Program-made: the position numbers and the translations under genes
In this document: positions 45,467 to 55,000 of the stretch, one piece after another
How positions within the stretch are numbered: position 1 is the first letter of the stretch
Layout: every line of letters starts with the position of its first letter
Source: Halobellus rarus
Lineage (GTDB): Archaea > Halobacteriota > Halobacteria > Halobacteriales > Haloferacaceae
Assembly (NCBI RefSeq): GCF_024494595.1
Contig: NZ_JANHDI010000007.1
Location: 1 to 64,000, forward strand
DNA length: 64,000 nucleotides
Reading direction: 5' to 3'
The notes under the pieces: model-generated
Databases searched by the model: none
What the model saw: only the letters and a program-made list of their open reading frames with translations
Told to the model about the DNA's origin: nothing

Positions 45467-45599
45467 TTCCGTCGGACGTACCTCTGTCGAGGTTCTCGGC
45501 ACCTTGCCGGAATACGTCGCGAACGGACTTTCGACAGTATGAGTTCGCGGATTCGGATGAACCGATACCGAATCGGCGAACGCAGAAGCAGATCGACGT

Positions 45600-45797
45600 T
45601 CAGTCCTTCCAGAATGCTGTGTACGCACGGGTGACTCGTCGGATGAGGTGGCTGTCTGTCGTCCGTAGGCGTCTGAATCCGTCCCCAACCGAGGTAACGA
45701 GCGTTCCGAACGTTAGCGCAACCACGTACACGACGAACAGCGCGAGGATCTGCCCGACGTCGTACGCGTGCTTCAGTGTCCCCCCCTGGCCGACCAT
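45600..45797 (-). CDS. 65-residue membrane protein
   Basis: Start ATG at 45797 (MVGQGGTLKHAY), chosen because a strong TATA box (TTTTTTTATATTT, 45818-45830, minus strand) is centred about 26 nt upstream; the longer frame to 45842 would begin upstream of it. One clear helix covers about 17-39 and a basic amphipathic tail follows. No family recognised. It marks the left edge of the glycan locus. Confidence 0.6.
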   Translation of the reverse strand: MVGQGGTLKHAYDVGQILALFVVYVVALTFGTLVTSVGDGFRRLRTTDSHLIRRVTRAYTAFWKD

Positions 45798-45817
45798 TAG
45801 GGGCGTAAATCCAACTG

Positions 45818-45830
45818 AAATATAAAAAAA
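45818..45830 (-). promoter_or_regulatory. TATA box for the 65-residue membrane protein
   Basis: A-rich ATATAAAAAAA (plus-strand view) reading TTTTTTTATATTT on the minus strand, about 26 nt before the ATG at 45797. Confidence 0.55.
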
Positions 45831-45945
45831 CCACGCATCCAATTATCGACTGTGGTTTTCGGGTCGCCGTGGCCGCCGTTCTATTTCGGGGCTGACACAA
45901 AATACGGAACTGTTACTGTCGTCGAAATCGATCGATCTGACGACG

Positions 45946-46536
45946 ATGCTACCCTGGGGTCACCTCGCACTGGGTTATCTCGTCTACACGCTGGGGACAA
46001 GACTTTGGAACCGACGCGCACCTGGTGGTGCGCCGACCCTGGTACTCGCGTTCGGAACACAATTTCCCGATCTTTTCGACAAGCCACTTAATTGGTGGTT
46101 TAACATCTTCGACGGCAGGGCCATCGGACACTCGGTGATTACGACAGTCGTCATTTGTGTGCTGTTGTTCGTCGCAGCACGAAAATACGGGCATCGTGAC
46201 CTTGTCGGGGCGTTCTCGATTGGAGTCTTTACTCATCTTCTCGGAGACTCGTGGAACGTACTGCTGTCGGGGAGCTACGGTCGCGCATCGTTTCTGTTGT
46301 GGCCCCTGCTCTCGCCGCCGACGTATCCCAAAGACAGCCTGCTCGATCACCTCCGAGAGTGGCTCGGTTTTTTCCAAACGGTGCCCGGTAGTTCTCCACG
46401 TCTCCTGGTGGAGACCCAGTTCGGTCTGCAACTCGTTCTCTTCGCACTCCTTATTGGCGTGTGGGCGTTCGACGGGTTCCCCGGACCCAGGACGCTATGG
46501 AACCTGATCACGAGTCAGCGGTCCGTGACAGACTGA
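45946..46536 (+). CDS. Membrane metal-dependent hydrolase, YdjM-like
   Basis: 196 residues with about four helices. MLPWGHLALGYL at the N-terminus, FGTQFPDLFDKPLNWWFN and RAIGHSVITTVV supply His/Asp ligands, and GVFTHLLGDSWNVLLSG supplies more. This is the same broad family as the gene at 36687-37310 but diverged. Such genes are common in haloarchaeal glycosylation regions. The hydrolase activity is a family prediction. Confidence 0.82.
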   Translation: MLPWGHLALGYLVYTLGTRLWNRRAPGGAPTLVLAFGTQFPDLFDKPLNWWFNIFDGRAIGHSVITTVVICVLLFVAARKYGHRDLVGAFSIGVFTHLLGDSWNVLLSGSYGRASFLLWPLLSPPTYPKDSLLDHLREWLGFFQTVPGSSPRLLVETQFGLQLVLFALLIGVWAFDGFPGPRTLWNLITSQRSVTD

Positions 46537-46699
46537 GCAGCTGCTCGACCCGAAGAGACCACCGATTGGCACGAGGATGCTTGGCTTGACAAGAGGACAG
46601 TTGCCCGAACACGAGAGAAGGTCCGTCCACCTGCAGGCGACTCCGACGTAGCCTGGTCGTCACCGCAACCTCTTTTCCATCTGCTTGACCATATCTGGT

Positions 46700-47644
46700 A
46701 TGGACCTGACGGATCAACGCGTCGTCGTCACGGGCGGAGCCGGCCTCATCGGCTCCCACCTCGCCGATCGACTCCACGACGAGAACGACGTCGTCGTCGC
46801 CGACGACCTCTCGAAAGGGACTCAAGACCGGGTTCCCGACGGTGTCGAGTTCGTCGAAGCGGACCTGACCGATCCAGCGGACGTCGACACCGTCGTCACT
46901 GAGGATGTCGACGTTGTCTTTCATCTCGCGGCGTACACGGACACGAACTACGACCGGCCTCGACAGCTGTTCGAGGAGAACTCCGAGATGACGTATAACC
47001 TCCTCGAACGGATGGACGACGTCGGCGTCGACAACTTCGTGTTCACCTCGTCGTCGACGGTCTACGGCGAGGCCCCGCGCCCGACGCCGGAGGATTACGC
47101 CCCGCTCGAACCGATCTCGATCTACGGCGCCTCGAAACTGACCGACGAGGCGCTCCTGTCGACGTACGCGCACTCTTATGAGATGAGCGCCTGGTGCTTC
47201 CGGTTCGCCAACATCGTCGGGCCGAAGCAGCGGGGAAACGTCATCCCGGACTTCATCGAGAAGCTCCTCGACGATCCCGAGACGCTTGAGATCCTCGGCG
47301 ATGGACGCCAGGAGAAGTCCTACCTTCACGTCTCCGAGTGCGTCGACGCGATGTGTCACGTCGTCGAACACGCGGACAAGGCGCTGAACACATACAATCT
47401 GGGGACGCGGACGACCACCTCGGTCAACCGCATCGCCGACATCGTCGCCGACGAACTGGGGCTCGACCCCGAGTACACCTACACCGGCGGCGACCGCGGG
47501 TGGACCGGCGACGTGCCGAAGATGCGACTTTCCATCGAGAAGCTCTCCGCGCTCGGGTGGGAACCGACCCAGTCCAGCGACGAGGCGGTCCGCCGCGCGA
47601 CGAGGGAACTCGTCGAGGAGCTTCGGGCGGGCCACGACGGGTAA
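46700..47644 (+). CDS. NAD-dependent sugar-nucleotide epimerase (GalE-like SDR)
   Basis: 314 residues from the ATG at 46700 (MDLTDQRVVVTGG). Extended SDR: NAD-binding TGGAGLIGSHLAD, serine of SSSTVYG, and catalytic YGASKLTDE (Tyr-x3-Lys). Substrate-binding features are of the UDP-glucose 4-epimerase group. Probable role is to make a UDP-hexose for the surrounding glycan locus. It converges with the GT2 gene (stops 10 bp apart). Confidence 0.87.
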   Translation: MDLTDQRVVVTGGAGLIGSHLADRLHDENDVVVADDLSKGTQDRVPDGVEFVEADLTDPADVDTVVTEDVDVVFHLAAYTDTNYDRPRQLFEENSEMTYNLLERMDDVGVDNFVFTSSSTVYGEAPRPTPEDYAPLEPISIYGASKLTDEALLSTYAHSYEMSAWCFRFANIVGPKQRGNVIPDFIEKLLDDPETLEILGDGRQEKSYLHVSECVDAMCHVVEHADKALNTYNLGTRTTTSVNRIADIVADELGLDPEYTYTGGDRGWTGDVPKMRLSIEKLSALGWEPTQSSDEAVRRATRELVEELRAGHDG

Positions 47645-47653
47645 CCGTTCCGT

Positions 47654-48871
47654 CTATCTTCGTTTCGCGATCGAACTCATAAAGAACGCGTTGAAGACGG
47701 TCTGTGCGCCGATGACTATCGCGGTGAACGCGATAACGTCACCGACGACCATCGGCAGCTGCTGGAAGCCCGTGGCCGCCCACTGGGTCACTAGCCACCC
47801 GGCGTACACCGCGCCCGCGGTGAAGACGAGGACTCCGAGCGTCGCCATCCGTTCGAGGGTCATGTGTTCGACGACGGCCGTGGTGACGGGATCGTCCGGT
47901 CGTTGGATCGCGTCGCCGGTGATCGTCGAAAAGACCCCCATACTCGCGACCTGATAGGCGAGAAGCGTGAACAGCGATCCCATGATGGCCGAGTGGATGC
48001 CGAGGGTGATACCGCCGACGGAGACGCCGCTGTAGGTCGCGACCATCACGCCGATGCCGAGCAGTCCCAGCACGGCGCCCGGGACCGAAAACAGGTAGAT
48101 CGGCGCGTTCAACAGCATAAAACGGACGTGTCGCCACCCGTCCTGGAAGCTCTCGAGGGTCGCCTCTCCTTCGCGTTCGTGGTACGTGATCGGGATCTCC
48201 TCGATCGTCAGATCCTGCGTTCCGGCGACCATAATCATCTCTGAGGCGAACTCCATTCCGGTGGTCTCCAGTTCGAGCTCGTCGAGTATATCCGCACGGA
48301 AGGCTCTGAATCCCGAGTGCGCGTCGCTGACGCCCGCCCCGTAGAAGACGTTCAGGAATTTCGTCAGAAGGGGGTTACCGACATATTGGTGGAGGGCGGG
48401 CATCGCCCCGTCTTCGATCTCCCCTTCGAGACGGCTCCCCATCACTATATCCGCCTCGCCGCTGACTACCGGATCCAACAGCTCGGGGAACTGCCGGAAG
48501 TCGTAGGTCGTGTCGGCGTCGCCCATAACGATGTAGTCGCCCCGGCAGTGCTGGAACGCGTATCGGTACGCGTACCCGTACCCCGGTTCGTCGGGTTCGA
48601 CGACGATGGCCCCCGCCTCGCGGGCAATCTCGGGCGTTCGATCGGTCGAATCGTCGCTTATGATGACTTCCGTCAGGTAGCCTGACTCCCGCACGGCGTT
48701 CTTGACGTAGTCGATACACGTTCCGACGCCCTCTTCCTCGTTCATTGTCGGCATCACGATGCTGACGAGCGGATCAACGTCGCTGTCCGGTCCGACGAGG
48801 ACGTCGCTTCCCTCGTCGGGTATCCGTACGCTCGGTGACTGCTGTTCTCCCGCTGATGTCGTAGATGCCAT
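47654..48871 (-). CDS. Membrane-anchored family 2 glycosyltransferase
   Basis: 405 residues. GT-A domain at about 30-260: SIVMPTMNEEEGVGTCIDYV, IISDDSTDRTPEIAR, and the metal-binding VMGDADTTYDFRQF. Four membrane helices follow at about 268-290, 300-322, 350-370 and 380-400. It resembles dolichol-phosphate hexose synthases (DPM1/AglJ-like) that load a sugar on the lipid carrier at the inner face of the membrane. Likely an early step in glycan assembly; the sugar donor is unknown. Confidence 0.9.
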   Translation of the reverse strand: MASTTSAGEQQSPSVRIPDEGSDVLVGPDSDVDPLVSIVMPTMNEEEGVGTCIDYVKNAVRESGYLTEVIISDDSTDRTPEIAREAGAIVVEPDEPGYGYAYRYAFQHCRGDYIVMGDADTTYDFRQFPELLDPVVSGEADIVMGSRLEGEIEDGAMPALHQYVGNPLLTKFLNVFYGAGVSDAHSGFRAFRADILDELELETTGMEFASEMIMVAGTQDLTIEEIPITYHEREGEATLESFQDGWRHVRFMLLNAPIYLFSVPGAVLGLLGIGVMVATYSGVSVGGITLGIHSAIMGSLFTLLAYQVASMGVFSTITGDAIQRPDDPVTTAVVEHMTLERMATLGVLVFTAGAVYAGWLVTQWAATGFQQLPMVVGDVIAFTAIVIGAQTVFNAFFMSSIAKRR

Positions 48872-49315
48872 AATATTAGGTGGGGACTGTCGATCGGTCG
48901 GTCGGCCGTTCCTCGAAGTCGCCGCGGGTCCCTTCTCCGGATGTCGCGTTGACGGTACCAGAGGCCGAGACGTCGCACTCGACCGCCTCGCGGGTTTTTT
49001 GCACCCTCCGACACCGAGACATTACGCCTATACAACACGATTGGGATCACAAAAGTGTTTTTACGTTAATTTGTTCTTAAATTTGATATAGTCGACCAAA
49101 CCCGCCTCCATTCAGTGAATTCGACATCGGTTAACCGCGGATAAACGTCCACTAAAACCGACTATTCGGGATTATATTAGTCACCTCTTTCCAAACGTTT
49201 AGAAGTAAATTAACATACTGTATATGATATTATATCCAAATATCTAAATACTACTTTGACTGCAGAGCTTCTATCCCAAACACGTACCAATTTTTTGAAC
49301 TTATTTTGGGAGGGG

Positions 49316-49340
49316 GAAAGGCGGCGGACTCGCCGCTTTC
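49316..49340. other. Hairpin in GC-rich island
   Basis: GAAAG-g-CGGCG pairs with CGCCG-CTTTC around a GACT loop: a 10-bp stem with one bulged base. It begins the GC-rich island inside the AT-rich gap and could be part of a small RNA or the end of a lost gene. Confidence 0.45.
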
Positions 49341-49395
49341 TCGATGGCGCGACCTACCGGGGGTCGATCGGCAGTTCGCGTTGTCGTTTGTCCAT

Positions 49396-49411
49396 CTCCG
49401 AATTATCGGAG
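49396..49411. other. Hairpin CTCCGA-ATTA-TCGGAG
   Basis: A perfect 6-bp inverted repeat with a 4-base loop, 55 bp downstream of the previous hairpin, in the same GC-rich island. Confidence 0.45.
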
Positions 49412-49863
49412 CGCGGTGTCGCGGGCGTACGCTACTGCAGAGAATTCCACTACTATTCGGTACTTTATTATCTAAAACAAACATATAATAAATTCTATCA
49501 TAAATAACTTTATAGTACCTATGTTGTTCTAAGAACGTTTTAAAACACTGTTTAAACTATTCAAGCGACAAAGTTCAAACAAGATTGATATTATAAGATC
49601 TGACTAGTAACTCTATATGAAATTCATTTTTTAAATGCAGTTAAAAACACAGTCCTATTTTTCAATTTGTATCACGATGTCGAACGAGTCGTCGTGCACT
49701 TGATTGTCGATGGAAAGATTCCGGGCGGTCATAATCGACGACGGTATTACAAAACTAGCGTTGTAATGAGTACCGTTACGCCTCACGGCGAGGAACGGTT
49801 ACAAACGCTCTATACCAGCTGACTCCCTGCTCGATGATTCGAACCGATGTTCCCGAGAACGAA

Positions 49864-51183
49864 TTAGGCTTCGCGACCGTCGGTTCCCGCCGTTCTCGCC
49901 TCGCCGGTGTGCGACTTCTGTCTCGGCCCTCCGTGATCCGAATTCGTGTCCGTCAGTAATCGGTAGTACGCGTCGATCGAGCGGTCCGTTGTGAAATTCT
50001 CTTCGAATGCCTCGCGGGCGTTTTGTCCCTGCTGCTCAACCAAGTCTGGGTCGTCGTGCCAGGCCCTGATCGCGTCGGCCACCGCGTCGACGTCGCCCTG
50101 CGCCGCTTGGATCCCTGCGTCGGCCTGCCGAACGATGCGCGCCTCGTCGTCGTACGGCTGTGCGATACAGAGGATGGGCTCGCCCGCTGCCATCGACGTG
50201 TACAGTTTGCTCGAGACGCAGACGCCCTCGAAGCCCTCGCGGACCGTGACGAGTGAGACGTCGCCCGACGTCAGACTGTACGGGAGGTCGTCCCAGTCCT
50301 GATATGAGAGAAATCGCACAGCACCGCCCTTCACTCCCAGTCGAGCGGCCAGCTCGACGACGTTTTCTTTGTTGTCCCCCTCGCCGATGACGAGCAGTCG
50401 AACGTTCAGATCGTCGAGTCGCGCTACGGCTCTCACGACAGTTTCGAGGTCGTGGAAGTGGGCGATGTTCCCCGAGTAGAGGATCGTGAACGGTTCGACG
50501 AGGTCGTGTTCTCGACTGAACCAGTTGTCCTCCTTCTCGATCGGTTCGATGAACTCCTCGTCGGCCCAGTTGTGGATTATCTCTATCTTCTCGGGATCGA
50601 ACTCCGGTCCCGCGTTGCGCGTGATCCGCTCTTTCATCACGGGGCCGAGAGCGACGACGTGCTCGGCGTCGCAGAACGTGTACCGCTGAAGCGCCGACCA
50701 GACGCGTTCTACGAGGCCTCCCCGTTTGATGTATCCAAGCTCAACCGGTTGATCCGGATAGAGGTCGTATACGATGTACGTGTACTCCCAGCCTCGGATC
50801 TTCGAGACGGCCCACATCGCTATCGGCAGCATCGGGGGATTCGATACGAAGACGAATTCCCGCTCGTTCTCCGAAGAACTCACGAGGAGTGCGAAGAACA
50901 TCCAGACGGTGAAGGTTCCCCAATTGAACAGCCGCCGCGGCAGCGATGACTGTCGCAATTGCGGCGCGCGTATCCGTTTGACGAGCACGTTCCGATACGT
51001 CGAGATACGTGGCTGTCGTTCGTTTGCACCGCTGTGGTAGTTCGGCTGACCCGTGTAGACGGTCACGTCCAGCCCGCGCTCCTGCAACCCGACGGCGAGG
51101 TCGGTCAACAACTGACCGGTCGACGCCGTGTCGGGATGAAAGTACTCCGTCACGAGGACGTATTCTTTCTCGGAGTCGGTCAC
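49864..51183 (-). CDS. Family 4 glycosyltransferase (WbuB-like)
   Basis: 439 residues. GT-B fold: the N-terminal EYFHPDTASTGQLLTDLAVGL marks the WbuB/WcaI type. The C-terminal donor half has ILYSGNIAHFHDLETVVRAV, LLVIGEGDNK and GFEGVCVSSKLYTSMAAGEPI, with the acidic pair typical of retaining GT4 enzymes. Cytoplasmic, transfers a nucleotide-activated sugar to a growing glycan. Its start lies 9 bp downstream of the stop of the upstream epimerase gene, same strand. C-terminal 30 residues are disordered. Confidence 0.9.
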   Translation of the reverse strand: MTDSEKEYVLVTEYFHPDTASTGQLLTDLAVGLQERGLDVTVYTGQPNYHSGANERQPRISTYRNVLVKRIRAPQLRQSSLPRRLFNWGTFTVWMFFALLVSSSENEREFVFVSNPPMLPIAMWAVSKIRGWEYTYIVYDLYPDQPVELGYIKRGGLVERVWSALQRYTFCDAEHVVALGPVMKERITRNAGPEFDPEKIEIIHNWADEEFIEPIEKEDNWFSREHDLVEPFTILYSGNIAHFHDLETVVRAVARLDDLNVRLLVIGEGDNKENVVELAARLGVKGGAVRFLSYQDWDDLPYSLTSGDVSLVTVREGFEGVCVSSKLYTSMAAGEPILCIAQPYDDEARIVRQADAGIQAAQGDVDAVADAIRAWHDDPDLVEQQGQNAREAFEENFTTDRSIDAYYRLLTDTNSDHGGPRQKSHTGEARTAGTDGREA

Positions 51184-51192
51184 GGGTGTAAG

Positions 51193-52212
51193 TCACCGCT
51201 CGTGCAGCAGCGTTTCGAGGTTCTCCTCGACGTACGTTCGGTCGCGGTTGTTCACGTACCAGTCGAGCGTGTTGTCGATGCCTTCCTGAAGCGTGTATTC
51301 GGGCTCCCAGCCGAGGAGATCCTCGGCGCGCGATGTATCGGCCGCCCGGTGGCGAACGCCGACGGGTTTGTCGGTCAGGTGGTCGATCGAATCGGGTCGC
51401 CAGCCGAGTCGCTCGAAGATGGACTCGGCGACCTCGTTGATCGTGATATAGTCGCTGATACCCGCGTTAACCGGGGTCGCGTCGGCGATGTTCTCCGCGG
51501 CGAGTCGCAGTGCGCGCGTGATGTCCTTCACGTAGGTGAAGTTTCGCGTCTGCTCGCCATCGCCCCAGATCTGGAACGGATCCTGACGCGCGTACGCCTT
51601 GGCCATCAGCGCGACGATGGCGTGTGTCTCGTTCTCGCGGGGGCCGTACGCCGTGAAGATGCGGACGGAGCTGGCGTCGATGCCGTACTGTTCGTGGTAC
51701 GCCTTCAATGACCGCTCGCCCATCAGCTTCGCCCAGCCGTACACCTCGTCCGCGTACGCACCGCCGCGTTCGTCGAAGCTGACCATGTCCTCGCGGAGCC
51801 GTCGTCGCTCCTGCTGGATGTCGGTCGGATACGTACAGGCGCTGGAGGCGAACGTGATCCGGTCGACGCCGTTCTTCGCGGCCGCCTCGAACACGATGTT
51901 GTCGAGCGCCATATTCGTCGCGCAGTTGGCCGGATAGTTCGAGATGTAGCCGCGCCCCCCGTGGTCGGCCGCGAGATGGAACACCGTGTCGACGTTCTCG
52001 GTCGCCCGGTCGGCGACCTCCCACCGTTTGAGGTTGCCTTCGATCAGTCCGATCTCGTCTCGAACCGCCGCGAGGTTCTCTGTTATGCCGCTCGATAGGT
52101 CGTCGACGACACGGACGTCCGCACCCGCCGCGACAAGGTCCTCTGTCAGGTGACTGCCGATGAACGACGCGCCGCCAGTGACGAGGACGCGTTCGCCGAC
52201 CCACTCACTCAT
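51193..52212 (-). CDS. NAD-dependent epimerase/dehydratase (extended SDR)
   Basis: 339 residues from the ATG at 52212 (MSEWVGERVLVTGGA). NAD site TGGASFIGSH, FASSACTYPT, and catalytic EVYGWAKLMGE (Tyr-x3-Lys). Closest in pattern to GDP-mannose 3,5-epimerase and related enzymes, where GYISNYPANCATNM would be a substrate loop. The start overlaps the stop of the upstream SDR gene by 8 bases. Exact sugar unknown. Confidence 0.87.
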   Translation of the reverse strand: MSEWVGERVLVTGGASFIGSHLTEDLVAAGADVRVVDDLSSGITENLAAVRDEIGLIEGNLKRWEVADRATENVDTVFHLAADHGGRGYISNYPANCATNMALDNIVFEAAAKNGVDRITFASSACTYPTDIQQERRRLREDMVSFDERGGAYADEVYGWAKLMGERSLKAYHEQYGIDASSVRIFTAYGPRENETHAIVALMAKAYARQDPFQIWGDGEQTRNFTYVKDITRALRLAAENIADATPVNAGISDYITINEVAESIFERLGWRPDSIDHLTDKPVGVRHRAADTSRAEDLLGWEPEYTLQEGIDNTLDWYVNNRDRTYVEENLETLLHER

Positions 52213-53230
52213 CGGGACCACCGCCGTCGGCGAGCGTCGATCGCTTGGTCGCGCCGAGTTCCGTTTCGGCCCACTCGTAGACCTGACGGAGGCCGTCGTC
52301 GAGCGACACCGCGGGTTCCCACTCGAGCGTCCGCTCCATCCTCGTGGTGTCCGCGGCGTACCGATCGGTTCCCGTGGGCTTCGAGAGGTCGTGTTCGATC
52401 GAGAGGTCCTTTCCGCTGATCTCGATGATCTTTTCGGCGAGCGTGTTTATGCTGACGACCTCTTCGGAGTTCCCGAGGTTGAGCGGTTCGCCGCCGGTGT
52501 CGGTCTCCATCATCCGAATCATCCCGTCGACGAGGTCCGTGACGTAAATGAAGCCGCGCTCCTGGCTGCCGTCACCGAACAGTTCGATCGAACCGCCGTT
52601 CGGCTCCTCGATCACTTTGCGACAGAGCGAGGGGATGACGTGACTACTCGCCGGATCCAGGCTCTCGCGGGGACCGTACGCGTTGAAGATACGCGCGCTT
52701 TCGGTCCTCAGGTCCGTGTCTCGCCGGTAGGCGTCACACGCCACTTCGCCGAGGACCTTCGCCCAGCCGTACGTGCTGTGCGGATCAGCGGGAATCGCCT
52801 GATCCTCGCTGAACAGGTTGAGCCCGTCGTGTTGCTGCCGATAAATACACGCGCTCGAGGCGAACAGGAACCGGTCGACGTCGTTGATCCTGGCGGCTTC
52901 GAGCATATGCTGGTTCATCAGGACGCTCGGCGTCAATCCGTCTACGTTCTCCCGCTGGATGTAGTGAATGCCGCCGACGCTGGCCGCGAGGTGGAAGACG
53001 TGGTCGACGCCCTCCGTCGCAGCGGTACTGCCCCTGTGCGTCGTGAGATCGACGCGACGGACCTCGATGTCGTCGAGCAGGTGCTTCAACTTCTCCGGAC
53101 TTCCCCGCGAGAAGTTATCCGCCACGACGACCTCTGCTCCCTCGTCGACCAGTCTCTCGGTCAGGAAAGAGCCGATGAAGCCACCGCCCCCGGTCACGAG
53201 GACGGTACTCTCGTTCCAACTATCTGTCAT
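52205..53230 (-). CDS. NAD-dependent epimerase/dehydratase (extended SDR)
   Basis: 341 residues from the ATG at 53230 (MTDSWNESTVLVTGGG), chosen because a TATA motif GTTATAC (53254-53260, minus strand) is centred 27 nt upstream. NAD site TGGGGFIGSF, FASSACIYRQ, and catalytic STYGWAKVLGE. Shares the ACxY pattern with the next gene, so the two are probably related enzymes acting in series or as a pair. First gene of a three-gene leftward operon (two SDRs and the GT4). Confidence 0.87.
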   Translation of the reverse strand: MTDSWNESTVLVTGGGGFIGSFLTERLVDEGAEVVVADNFSRGSPEKLKHLLDDIEVRRVDLTTHRGSTAATEGVDHVFHLAASVGGIHYIQRENVDGLTPSVLMNQHMLEAARINDVDRFLFASSACIYRQQHDGLNLFSEDQAIPADPHSTYGWAKVLGEVACDAYRRDTDLRTESARIFNAYGPRESLDPASSHVIPSLCRKVIEEPNGGSIELFGDGSQERGFIYVTDLVDGMIRMMETDTGGEPLNLGNSEEVVSINTLAEKIIEISGKDLSIEHDLSKPTGTDRYAADTTRMERTLEWEPAVSLDDGLRQVYEWAETELGATKRSTLADGGGPDE

Positions 53231-53253
53231 AGCTAGTGTAGTCATCCCTGTCT

Positions 53254-53260
53254 GTATAAC
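53254..53260 (-). promoter_or_regulatory. TATA box for the SDR-GT4 operon
   Basis: GTTATAC on the minus strand, centred 27 nt before the ATG at 53230; leaderless start expected. Confidence 0.55.
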
Positions 53261-53930
53261 AATTCTCCCTGTATTCAATTATCTGTGAATAGTTAGTCGT
53301 AGAAAAATTCCGATATTGGTATTTTAACCCGGCTCGAAGTCGACTCTCGTCTTCGAGACGCACGAGAAGCGCAGATGCCTGGAAACGGGGAACTTTGCCG
53401 TCGAGCGGCATCGTCACGCTCGTGTCCCGTCGGGGTGTGGGCTCGCTTTCGCCCTGTGGAACGGAAACGATGGATCGAAGACGTGGGCATCGACCGAGAC
53501 GGAGCGGTCGACTGGGACGTGGCGGTCGAGTGACGGCTGTACGACGGGGGGAGTAGCGAGATACCGCCTCCCGGCTGCGGCCTCGACGAGGACGGAGCGG
53601 TACCCGAACCGGCTGACACGCCGGCCGTTCCGGTTTTGGAGCTCCGGTGTCGGGGAGATGGGTCGCTTCAGCGAATCCAACGCTCCGCCGGTTCTCGTTT
53701 CGTTGGTTCGGTTCGTCGGGTGATTCAGAGTGGGCTGACACGTTCTCCTTATGCGCACGGTGTGGCAAAGTTAATATGTGGATATTCGATCGCGACTCCG
53801 TCGGCGAGGCAGTCCTCACGATACCGCGTCGAATCCGGCAGGTCGTCCCAAGAGTTTGTGAACGTATAACGGGAATTATTGCGTAGGGTTCGTTCAGCGG
53901 CCCGTACGGTTGGGGGCCAAAATTATGATG

Positions 53931-53939
53931 TATATTTAA
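53931..53939 (+). promoter_or_regulatory. TATA box for the SDR at 53965
   Basis: TATATTTAA, centred about 30 nt before the ATG at 53965. Confidence 0.6.
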
Positions 53940-53964
53940 CACGCAGGGCCCCGATTCCCATTTT

Positions 53965-54975
53965 ATGGGTTCGAAAGTGTACATCACCGGGATAGCGGGA
54001 TTTCTCGGGAGCCACCTCGCAGACGCGTTTATTGAAGCGGGACACGAGGTGGCTGGAAACGATAACCTCTGCGGAGGATACGAGTCGAACGTTCCGGACG
54101 GGGCGGAGTTCCACCGCGTCGACTGCACGGACCTGGACGAACTGAAATCGGCGATGGGAGACGCCGACATCGTCTATCACACCGCGGCGCGAGCACACGA
54201 GGGACTGAGCGTGTTCTCGCCGGCGCAGATCAACGAGAGCATCTACCAGGCGACGACATGCACTCTCTCGGCCGCGGCGGACAACGGCGTCGACCGGTTC
54301 GTCTACTGTTCGAGTATGTCGCGGTACGGCGAACAGGAGACCCCGTTCACCGAAGCTATGGAACCGAAGCCGCAGGATCCGTACGCGATCAGCAAAGTCG
54401 CGAGCGAGGAGCTAGTGGCACTGATGTCCGACGTCCACGGTTTTGACTACGTCATCGCAGTCCCGCACAACATCATCGGACCTCGCCAGCGGTTCGACGA
54501 CCCCTTCCGGAACGTGGCGTCGATCTTCATCAATCGGATGCTCCAGGGGAAACAACCCGTCATCTACGGCGACGGCGAACAGAAGCGGTGTTTCTCCTTC
54601 GTGCAGGACTGCGTCCGACCGCTGAAGAAGCTCGCCCATCAGGACGTGGTCGTAGGTGAGACGATCAACATCGGCCCCGACGACAACTTCATCACGATCA
54701 ACACGCTCGCGGAGGTGATCGCCGACATCCTCAAGTTCGACCTCGACCCCATCTATATGAAGGACCGACCGCAGGAGGTCAAACTGGCGAACTGTTCGGC
54801 CGACAAGTCCCGTCGGCTGCTCGGGTACGAGACGCAGTACACGCTCCGCGACGGTCTCGAAGAGATGGTCGACTACATCCAACGCGAGGGCCCCCGGGAG
54901 TTCGACTACGACCACCTCGAACTCGAGATCGTCAACGACAAGACGCCGGAGACGTGGACGGAACAGCTGATCTGA
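53965..54975 (+). CDS. NAD-dependent epimerase/dehydratase (extended SDR)
   Basis: 336 residues. NAD site TGIAGFLGSHLADAF, CSSMSRYGE, catalytic DPYAISKVASE (Tyr-x3-Lys), and the C-terminal substrate region GDGEQKRCFSFVQDCVRP. The serine-threonine motif differs from its neighbours (SSMSRYG), and the family may be dTDP/UDP-sugar epimerases of the WbpP or RfbB group. It converges with the sulfatase gene (25 bp between stops). Confidence 0.87.
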   Translation: MGSKVYITGIAGFLGSHLADAFIEAGHEVAGNDNLCGGYESNVPDGAEFHRVDCTDLDELKSAMGDADIVYHTAARAHEGLSVFSPAQINESIYQATTCTLSAAADNGVDRFVYCSSMSRYGEQETPFTEAMEPKPQDPYAISKVASEELVALMSDVHGFDYVIAVPHNIIGPRQRFDDPFRNVASIFINRMLQGKQPVIYGDGEQKRCFSFVQDCVRPLKKLAHQDVVVGETINIGPDDNFITINTLAEVIADILKFDLDPIYMKDRPQEVKLANCSADKSRRLLGYETQYTLRDGLEEMVDYIQREGPREFDYDHLELEIVNDKTPETWTEQLI

Positions 54976-55000
54976 ACGCGGATCCACGAGCGGTGTGCGC

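Larger units (their letters stand above)
48872..49863. other. 992-bp gene-free region, mostly AT-rich
   Basis: Between two leftward glycosyltransferase genes. The right-hand 800 bp is strikingly AT-rich compared with the rest of the window and has no plausible coding frame. An internal GC-rich island (about 49311-49440) carries two hairpins, listed separately. It contains several TATA-like runs. No transposase fragment was recognised. Confidence 0.7.
53231..53964. other. 734-bp divergent spacer, no convincing gene
   Basis: Separates the leftward SDR-GT4 operon from the rightward SDR at 53965. The middle (about 53390-53720) is GC-rich and contains open but interrupted frames without recognisable motifs; the ends are AT-rich promoters. 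It may hold remnants of a lost gene. Confidence 0.5.

Noticed and set aside
49251-49507. Frames of 77-83 codons on both strands in the AT-rich gap
   Set aside because: Overlapping on both strands, no motif, and codon use unlike neighbouring genes; better explained by the GC-rich island.
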